Origin: Haemaphysalis longicornis | Lineage: Eukaryota > Arthropoda > Arachnida > Ixodida > Ixodidae | Length of the DNA stretch: 64,000 nucleotides | Assembly: GCA_013339765.2 (NCBI GenBank) | Contig: CM023457.1 | Coordinates: forward strand, 56,507,745-56,571,744 | Direction: 5' to 3' | Part shown: piece by piece, positions 57,470 to 64,000 of the stretch | How positions within the stretch are numbered: position 1 is the first letter of the stretch | How the letters are laid out: each line of letters begins with the position of its first letter | Notes under the pieces: model-generated | Seen by the model: only the letters and a program-made list of their open reading frames with translations | What the model was told of the DNA's origin: nothing | Database searches by the model: none | Translations under genes and position numbers: made by a program

Positions 57470-58445
57470 TAGGAAACCGCTCCTCTGCCTCTCAACAGCG
57501 CCCACTAAAACAAAGGTGGACATGAAGTTTTATTCCTCCTAGGGGGAACGTTCATTGAGCGGGGAAATTTCACAGCGCGCAGACTAAACACCGACGCCTA
57601 AGTCCCGCCTTTGTCCTGTCGTCAAAGAGGCAAGGGCGTGCCTCTCAAGAATATCTCTACACGAAACGACCAAGCGCTGGGAGACAACGGCGGCTGTGCG
57701 CGGCACCTTTCGAGCCAGATTATTTTTGGTTCGCACGAACGGACAAAGACCCCGATCAAAGGAACTTGAGCATGTACCCGCCTACTTAATCGTACGAGGG
57801 ATCACCTATACGAGCGGTTCGTTAGTATAGGGGGGTGAGAGGTAATCTTCTCCTTCATGCTACTATACCCTCTTTTCTTTTGCGTTTCGGAATTATTCTG
57901 TGTGTTTCGCTTGAGTTCGGGTGGCCTTATCAGGTTGAAAGAAATTGCCAATGGCGGTTGTAGCTTCTTAGATCAAAGCGGACCGAGAAGGAAAGGCGGA
58001 GTTTTAATAGTAGTGAAAGAATGGGTTCATCGAAAGAATAAAGAGGGTTCAGTTATCTTGTCGACAAAAGAATTGCCCTCTTGTAATTTTCTGTGGAAGC
58101 CTCCAGGAGAGACTCCCTGTGGCACTGCCTACTCGTGGGACAGGGGGCGTCTATCCGTTATATCTTGGGCCTAAAAAGTAGAGGAGAAACGGTATAGGCA
58201 CTTGTTTACTTCGCCTCCGAGGGAAAAGGACGAGATAAACTACGTTAAAAAAAATGCCGGGTAGAACCTCAAGAACATTATCTGAGATGCTTATGCCTGA
58301 GGGCTTCGGTGGGAGTAATAATGCAGTGCTTCTCTGCTTCATCAGTGTTTAGGGTCGTTGTTCGTTGTATGCAGGCTTCGTTCAACATTGAGAAGAAGTT
58401 GAGAGTAAACACAACTCTAGAGTGCCTAAACACAATGAAATATCG
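57470..58445 (+). repeat. Unnamed ~0.9-kb interspersed repeat, copy B
   Basis: Second copy of the repeat at 14575-15517, same orientation and block order. It includes the GCACTGCCTACTCGTGGGAC and CTTATGCCTGAGGGCTTCGG landmarks. Similarity may continue to about 58540, but the large hairpin seen after copy A is absent here. Confidence 0.8.
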
Positions 58446-58719
58446 ATCGTTTTACTTATCGAGAGCTGCCTATATGCCGAAGGCAGGGAAGTTCTTCCGC
58501 GCATTCCAATTCTTTTCTTGTGACAGACAATAACGGCTCGAAAAAAAGTTACAAAAGACAACAATGAAGACAAACGAGCTACATAATTTGGACTAGTGCA
58601 GTGTCACGTGCGTTGTAGCTATTTTTTTCCCTACAGTTCAACTTCGGTCATTTCTCGTTATTTAAAGGTATCATTACTTTTAGTTCCTTAGTTTTCTTAG
58701 TTCTCCTGTGTTTAGGATC
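58446..58719. other. Short spacer, possible repeat tail
   Basis: CTTTTCTTGTGACAGACAATAACG near 58513 resembles the hairpin arm after copy A. Confidence 0.35.
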
Positions 58720-59030
58720 CTACATGCTGCTTCTCCCCCAGCTGCTGTAGATTTTGCGATTGTCGTTTTTAAAATGTCATTTACCCTGTCTACACAATCC
58801 TTGTTCAGATTAAGCGCAAATTTGTTTTGAAGAGCTATTTTAAACTCCTCCGTCCTGTCTCTGACTGACTCGATGCTGGGTTTCTTACTTTTACGAGTTC
58901 CCTCGCTTGTATTTTGAGATTCAGCCTTAGCTTGCCTGTAACGTTCCTATGATCGGAGCTCCGAATCTTACTTAGCACCTCTACGTCCTGTACAATGCTT
59001 GGACTGTCATTTAAAATTAATATAAATATA
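58720..59030 (-). mobile_element. RTE-type LINE fragment (endonuclease to RT linker)
   Basis: On the minus strand the frame reads SIVQDVEVLSKIRSSDHRNV, then TGKLRLNLKIQARELVKVRN and QSETGRRSLKQLFKTNL. The terminal SDHR of the APE endonuclease followed by K-x-(R/N)-L-x-L-K and a Lys/Arg-rich linker is the RTE/BovB arrangement. Only this short middle piece is recognised. It is separate from the CR1-like fragment that starts at 59360. Confidence 0.55.
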
Positions 59031-59359
59031 AATACAAATGAATATAAATACAAACATAATCTAGTCAAAATGTATAGCTGAACAATTGCATAAAAAACTG
59101 GGCAATAGTTATCGAATTCCAAAATGCCTATGAACAGGATCGGAAATAACACGAACATTGAAGAATGACTTCTACAATTTATACATTGCGGAATAATTGT
59201 AAATCTCTAATGATTGAAGAATGACTTGTGGTCATGGAGGGTAACGTTGCTACCTGGGAGCTCATTAGAGTGACGAATAGCAAGTAAGAGTGGCAAGAAG
59301 AAAATCGGTTAGTACGTACGAATAGTGGCTGGAACTTGATGAATGGCCTAGACCAGAGA
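59031..59359. other. No recognisable feature
   Basis: AT-rich spacer between two LINE fragments. Confidence 0.4.
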
Positions 59360-60665
59360 AAACACGATGAGCGGGTTTGATGTGCAAGACAGCGAAAGAA
59401 GACTGGCAGTATTATAGACTATGAAAAGCCAATGAAACACTATGAAGCCGGCGTTGTTGCAGATGCGGTATGTTCAGGGATTTTTTTCATTTCTGCTATG
59501 CTTGATGTTCGTGAGTAGTTTCTGAAAATGAATCAGGCAGCTTTATTTTCGAGTGTTCAAGTTTCTTGACGAGATACGGATGATGGAACTTCCAGATTAG
59601 TGCTGCATATTGTATCTTCAATTGAACTAGAGCTTGGTAGGCCAGAAGCATTGTGGACGTGTTTGCTGAATGCAGATTGCGCCTAATAAATCCCAGTTAT
59701 TTAAATTCTCTGTCGTGTGTTTTTATCGATATGATGGTTCCGAGATAAATCAGACGTTATTTGGAGCCCCAAGTATTGTGCTTTTATTACGGCTTCTATA
59801 GGCGTACTATTAAGAAAATAGTGACAATGCTCTGTGATGCTAGTTCTGGAAAATGTTATAAAGTTTATTTCCATCTGCCAGTACACATTTATTTCGATCT
59901 GCCAATTCTCCCACCATTTGGTCAGTTTCCCAAGGTCTGCTTGCAAGGATAAGAAATCTTGGTGTTTTTTAAAATTTGTCTATAAACAGCGAAGTCGTCC
60001 GCAAATAATGGAATAGCAGAAAAAATGTTACTGGTCATGTCATTCATATATATTAAAATAAGATAGGACCCACGACTGAGCCCTGCGGGAGACCGGAAAT
60101 TGCTTGAGCTAAAGGGGAAGAATGGTCATTAATAGTTACTGATTGATACGGGCTGATTAGGAAGTTACTAATCCATCTGTTAGCATTAGTGTTCACATTA
60201 TTAAGAGAATTGAGCTATTTCATCAGGAGGATGTGAGGTACCTTGTCGAAACTCTTAGCGAAATCTATGCATATAGCATCTATTTGTGAGGATGAATGTA
60301 CGGCACTATGAAAATCAGTAATAAATTCGAATACTTGAGTTTCAAATGTCTGTGCTCTAGAAGTTTGCAAACTATGCTGGTGAAGGAAATCGGTCTGCAG
60401 TTTAGCAGCACAAATGCGTCTCCTGTCTTGACAATTGCGTTGACAAGGGCAGTTTTCCAGACGAATGGTACGCTTCCTGTGTCTATGGCTTGCTGAAATG
60501 GAGGTGGAGGAGCTAAGATTGGGGATGTGGTTACTTTAGTTATTTCTTACCGTTTGGCGCTTATTTGAACGGGGCCTGGTGCAGAGTTGGTTAGGAGTCA
60601 ATTGACCACTGCAGCAATACCTTTATGAGTTACAAGCAGGTCTTTCATTTGGAATGTATGGACAG
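59360..60665 (-). mobile_element. CR1/Jockey-like LINE, RT region
   Basis: Read on the minus strand from 60665: an APGPV block (about 60572), GAANY..-like and YRPISLT-like remains, motif A CIDFAKSFDKVPH (plus 60234-60275), NWISNFL-like, SGLPQGSVVGPILF (about 60055-60100), motif C FADDFAVY (about 59985-60010) and the downstream LQADLGKLTKWWENWQIEIN to YLGLQITSDLSRNHHID (59740-59946). Multiple stops and frame changes mark it as dead. The 5' endonuclease and the 3' tail are missing. RNase H is absent, which separates it from the I-type element. Confidence 0.85.
59701..59946 (-). pseudogene. LINE RT C-terminal open fragment
   Basis: An 81-codon intact piece of the CR1-like element, MQADLGKLTKWWENWQIEIN onward to YLGLQITSDLS. 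This is the region after the catalytic FADD, where LQ-x-DL-x-x-L-x-x-W-x-x-x-W-x-(M/I)-x-(I/L)N and YLG-x-x-(I/L)-(T/D) are diagnostic of non-LTR RTs. Confidence 0.85.
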
Positions 60666-60759
60666 CATGTTAATGTTGGTCAGTTATGGGCTTTCTTTCG
60701 GAAATACAGGACAAAAAACAAGATTTTATTCCTCTTCAACTTCTGACGAGGAAAGGAGT

Positions 60760-61381
60760 GTGCTATACAAATAATACCCAAATCATAACCTCAGCCTAAA
60801 AGAGCCGTACAAAAGCGACACACCTGCAAAAAGCTCTTATGCAACGACAACATTGAACGCATCTGATGCTAAGTGCAGGAACATAACAAAAAGTAGCACT
60901 GTGTTTTTATTTATAGATAGACGTGAGTTGGTTGTTATGCAAAGAATACCCAAATCATAACCCTGGCTTGAAATTTCGTAAAAAATGACATAACTGCAAA
61001 AAAACTGATTGTCTTACGCAACGAAAATATTGAGCACATCTAAGGCAAAGTACAAGAACGCAACTTAAGGTAGCCCTGTATTTTTATTTAAATATAGATT
61101 TATCGTGTTGCTATGCAAAGAATACCCAAATCATAATCATAGTTTAAAAACCTCGAAAAACGCAAATAACTGCAAAAAAGAAAACTGACTGTCTCACGCA
61201 GCGGTATGATTGAGTACATTGGATGCAAGGAACAGAAACGTAACTGAAAGTAGCACTGTGACTATATTTAGGGACAGACATGAAAGGGTTGTAATGCAAA
61301 GGATACCCGAATCATTACCCTTCTTAAAAACCTGTGAAAAATGACATTGTAAAAAACTGACTGTCTGACGCTGCTTGTAGT
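60760..61381. repeat. Tandem array of ~172-181-bp units
   Basis: The landmark ATACCCAAATCATAA recurs at 60774, 60946, 61122 and 61303 (last as ATACCCGAATCATTA), spacing 172, 176 and 181. Each unit also carries CTGCAAAAA-ACTGA-TGTCT-ACGCA and GTAGCACTGT/GTAGCCCTGT. About 3.5 units, diverged from one another. No coding content. The period is close to nucleosome length, as in many animal satellites. Confidence 0.92.
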
Positions 61382-61639
61382 TGCACTGCAGTGGGATTGC
61401 GAAAACACAGGTTATCCGCCATCACCTTCCAAATCACGACAGAAATCATAACATTTTTTCGCGCCAATGTCACGGTCGTGCCCCTAAAATCGGGGGCTCT
61501 CGCTAACAGCTGTCATAGTTTAAAAGAAAGGTAACGAGTTCCGACTCCATTAAGCGGCTCTCCCGCTTATAAGCCAGCGGGTAACAAATTGATCATGTAT
61601 TGTGTCGTCTCATCACAACTATGCAATCAGGGCAGGCAC
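61382..61639. other. No recognisable feature
   Basis: Short spacer with a GGCTCTCCCGCTTATAAGCC stretch near 61554. Confidence 0.35.
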
Positions 61640-62090
61640 TACGATGCCTATTCAGTTATCCCCAGGCTCAATAGTGCCCTTGATAGCAGAGAGAACTAAA
61701 CAATACAGCAACAATGAGCTCGTCTCCTTGCACTACTGCGGCGTGCAGTAAGAGGAGCACGATACACATAATCCTCCGAAGGTTTCGGGTTTTTCGTTGC
61801 CACGTCCGATCAATGCGTCGTAGATGGCAGGAGCTACATTTTTCCTACGCACAGGTGTTTAGTACGCACAGCCGGTGTTGGAAAGCTACGTTCCGCACAT
61901 TTAGGGGAACAGGCAGAAATTCGCGTGCATTAGCTGAGAACGCGCACCGTTCATAGATCTCAAAGGGTGCACGTACGCACGCATGGTTTGCGCTTGCGAA
62001 GCATTTGTGCCGTTAATGAAGCGGTGGAAGAGCCGCCACTAATTGCCACTTGCTATGCGCGCTGCTAAGCACAATCAACAGCCGCTTAGG
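61640..62090 (+). repeat. Unnamed ~0.45-kb interspersed repeat, copy D
   Basis: Second copy of the repeat at 23835-24350 in the same orientation, with the CCGATCAATGCGTCGTAGAT and GTACGCACAGCCGGTGTTGG landmarks. It ends just before the RTE LINE at 62110. Confidence 0.8.
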
Positions 62091-62109
62091 ACAACGGTAT
62101 ATAACAAGC

Positions 62110-62600
62110 AGTATATAGCTGCTTCTCTCTGAAGAAGGAAGTGTATGACAGCCGCATCCTACCGGTACTCACCTATGGGGATGAAACTCGGACGTTCAAT
62201 AAAAGTGTTCAACTTAAATTGAGGACGACTTAGCCAGCAATGGAACCGAAGAATATAGGTGTACCGTTAAGGGACAAGAAGAGAGAGGAGTGCGTCAGGG
62301 AGCAAACGCGTGTTAAGGACATATTTGCAGATATTAGGAAGAAGAAAATTGCTGTTCGTAGGGCATGTAATGCGAAGGCAAGTTAGCCGTTGGTCATTAA
62401 GGGTAACAGATTGGATTCCTAGAGAAGGAAAGCGTGGCCGGGGGCGGCAGAAAGTTAGATGGGCAGATGAGATAAAGAAGTTTGCGGGGATAAATTGGTC
62501 GCAGTTAGCACATGGCCGGGGGATAATTGGAGATCTACGGGAGAGGCCTTTGCCCTGCAGTGGGCGTAGACAGGGTGCTGCTGCTGCTGATGATGATGAG
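62110..62600 (+). mobile_element. RTE-type LINE, 3' end
   Basis: Translation by blocks: KEVYDSRILPVLTYGDETRT, FNKSVQLKLRTT, stop, PLRDKKREECVREQTRVKD, then (frame shift) FVGHVMRRQVSRWSLRVTDW, IPREGKRGRGRQKVRWADEI, KKFAGINWSQLA. This is the standard RTE ORF2 C-terminus (LPVLTYG-x-E-x-W, GHV-x-R, R-x-GR-x-x-x-RW-x-D-(D/E)I, GEA-like end). The 3' end closes with TGCTGCTGCTGATGATGATG, the typical trinucleotide tail. Stops and one frameshift make it non-functional. Everything upstream of the RT thumb is missing (5' truncation). Confidence 0.9.
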
Positions 62601-62649
62601 GTATCTGCTGTTGCACGTGATTTACCCCAACCTTCTGTTAAAAATACGC

Positions 62650-62654
<5 letters not shown>
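62310..62654 (+). pseudogene. RTE ORF2 C-terminal open fragment
   Basis: A 114-codon frame holding FVGHVMRRQVSRW and GRGRQKVRWADEIKKFAGIN. The last 30 codons translate the trinucleotide tail (AAAADDDE) and adjacent DNA. It would be the region after the reverse transcriptase thumb. Confidence 0.88.
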
Positions 62655-62744
<90 letters not shown>

Positions 62745-62759
62745 GATTGATTGATTGAT
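62651..62759. repeat. (TTGA)n microsatellite
   Basis: About 27 TTGA units with a single AATGA interruption near 62741, about 50 bp after the RTE tail. Confidence 0.97.
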
Positions 62760-62994
62760 CTGTACGCGAGGGATGGTTTGTCTTCAGTTTGTGTTCAACA
62801 AAAACCAGATACACAAATGACTGGGAGCGCTTGGCTGACGAATAGCATGTCATTTTTGAAATAAATATCCATCTAACGGATCTCGCTGTGGATCCTCGCA
62901 CGCCTGTATGTTCCTACGCATACAAACGCACTCGCATGAAGGTCCTGTTGTATTATGTATTAATAAATAAACCTTAATACCTGTGAGTGCACAC
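62760..62994. other. Short unassigned spacer
   Basis: No feature seen between two simple-repeat arrays. Confidence 0.4.
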
Positions 62995-63241
62995 GGGCGC
63001 GTGCGCGCTTGCGTGTGCGTCCGTTGCGTCGTGTGTGTGCGTGCGTGTGCGTGCGTGTGCGTGGTGCCGGCGTGTGGCGTGTGCGTGGTGCGTGTGCGTG
63101 GTGTGTGTGCGGTGTGCGTGCGTGTGCGTGTGCGTGTGTGCGCGTGTGTGCGTGGGGTGCGTGTGCGTGTGTGCTGTGCGGTGGCGCGTGGCGTGTCGTG
63201 TTCGTGTGCGTGTGTGTGCGTGCGTGCGTGTGTTGTGGTAG
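62995..63241. repeat. (GTGC)n/(GTGT)n-rich microsatellite
   Basis: Interrupted GTGC, GTGT and GCGT units. All open frames (Val/Cys/Ala-rich, or Thr/His-rich on the minus strand) are composition artefacts. Confidence 0.95.
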
Positions 63242-64000
63242 CGTGTGATACAATGCTGATGGCAAGTGATGTCGTATTAAAACCCCAGAGTACCTAGCTT
63301 TATGGGGTTGTCCGCGATAACTGGGAACACAAGACCACACGGAAGGGGTGTCGTATGAGGATCGCGCTAAAATAGAAATATTTGTTTATTATTTTCACAA
63401 CTGCGGCCAATTTCAGGCTACCTTTTTTTATGCCTGTCTGTACACGGAGACTTGCCAGTTATAACTGCAGTGGACAAGGAGGAGCTTCTTGAACCACGAT
63501 ATTGGCGCCAAAATTCGTTTGCACTGTGTTTTGGCAAGTAAAAAAATCAGAGTCGATAACGACCTAATGATTTAAGTTAGCGTTCCCACAAATAAATGGT
63601 TGAAATATCCTAAAAACAAGATGTACTATACATCAAAAAACGATATTGATAGCTTCTTTATCGGGAATATTAAATAAATATCACAATAAAATTCTCGGTA
63701 ATTGCTCCCGGACCTGACTATCACAGGAGTTAAGTTATAAGAGAGAAATCACAAAAGTCCAACAACGCTACGTGCTTCGACAGATTGAAAAACGTGTACG
63801 CTTACTGATTTTTTCAGGTTAACCAATGGTCTGTAAATCTGCACGGACAAGGGATCACACTACTCCGACAACACAAAACGTATTGAAAAACTCACAGAGA
63901 AAATACACTAGGGGCGCCTTCGGTAAATGCTATATACACAACCGCGGCCTTGCTGACCGAGAAAGTTGCTATACATGTCAAAGTAAAGTCTGAGCATTAG
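63242..64000. other. No recognisable feature
   Basis: AT-rich end of the window, with no open frame above 60 codons and no match to other repeats here. Confidence 0.45.

Noticed and set aside
60760..61381. CRISPR array
   Set aside because: Units are ~175 bp with divergence throughout and no constant short repeat with unique spacers.
62960..63340. Several 80-126-codon frames
   Set aside because: They translate the GTGC-rich microsatellite.

Overview
The window reads as non-coding nuclear DNA of an animal, most likely a hard tick (Ixodida). The strongest sign is a family of tRNA-headed short interspersed elements of the tick 'Ruka' kind, with a head reading CCGCCGCGGTGGCTCAG. There are five copies, one with a perfect 15-bp target duplication. 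RNase H-bearing I-type LINEs ending in (CTC)n, RTE LINEs ending in TGATGA repeats, and (TTGA)n tails also fit tick genomes. There is no operon, no phage and no CRISPR. No host gene can be asserted with confidence; two weak exon candidates are given (27690-27962 and 53858-54090).

Layout. 1-2600: unique or old repeat DNA, a pentanucleotide tract, an AGGCC-motif cluster and one copy of a (GTCT)-bearing repeat. 2589-6449: a nearly complete but heavily frameshifted I-type LINE (endonuclease, reverse transcriptase, RNase H, C-terminal Cys/His) whose 5' edge is a triple alternating inversion. 7481-8406: a (TTTA)n tract and a 17/17/18-bp minisatellite. 9408-9760: a Penelope-like remnant (minus). 11590-12150: a second (GTCT)-family copy. 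14575-15818: copy A of an unnamed ~0.9-kb repeat with a 129-bp-arm hairpin at its 3' side; copy B lies 43 kb away at 57470-58445. 18961-19130: a broken SINE with a perfect palindrome. 19574-20840: a Tigger/pogo-like DNA transposon that contains two LTR ends arranged tail to tail around a tRNA-Lys primer-binding sequence. 21973-22926: a SINE split by a nested 0.68-kb element. 23835-24350 and 61640-62090: two copies of a second unnamed repeat. 25-34 kb is mostly featureless.

34461-34830 is a C-rich minisatellite of about 100-bp units. 39250-42000 is a retroelement graveyard: an LTR plus gag start, an element with an endonuclease remnant, a 242-bp MITE with 55-bp inverted repeats, another (GTCT) copy and a gag fragment. 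42905-43915: LINE 3' end (minus) and a SINE. 44817-46940: a hAT-like transposon with TIRs and a near-perfect 8-bp duplication. 48225-48890: the (GTCT)n copy with a long tetranucleotide array. 50339-50577: full-length SINE. 52075-52556: GA-rich low-complexity tract. 58720-60665: fragments of an RTE and a CR1/L2-like LINE (minus). 60760-61381: a tandem array of ~175-bp units. 62110-62600: RTE LINE 3' end, followed by (TTGA)n and (GTGC)n arrays.

Functionally the autonomous elements supply reverse transcriptase, endonuclease or transposase activity and the SINEs and MITEs would have depended on them. Every coding element here carries stops or frameshifts, so nothing looks capable of moving. All family names come from motifs read by eye; none was confirmed by a database search.
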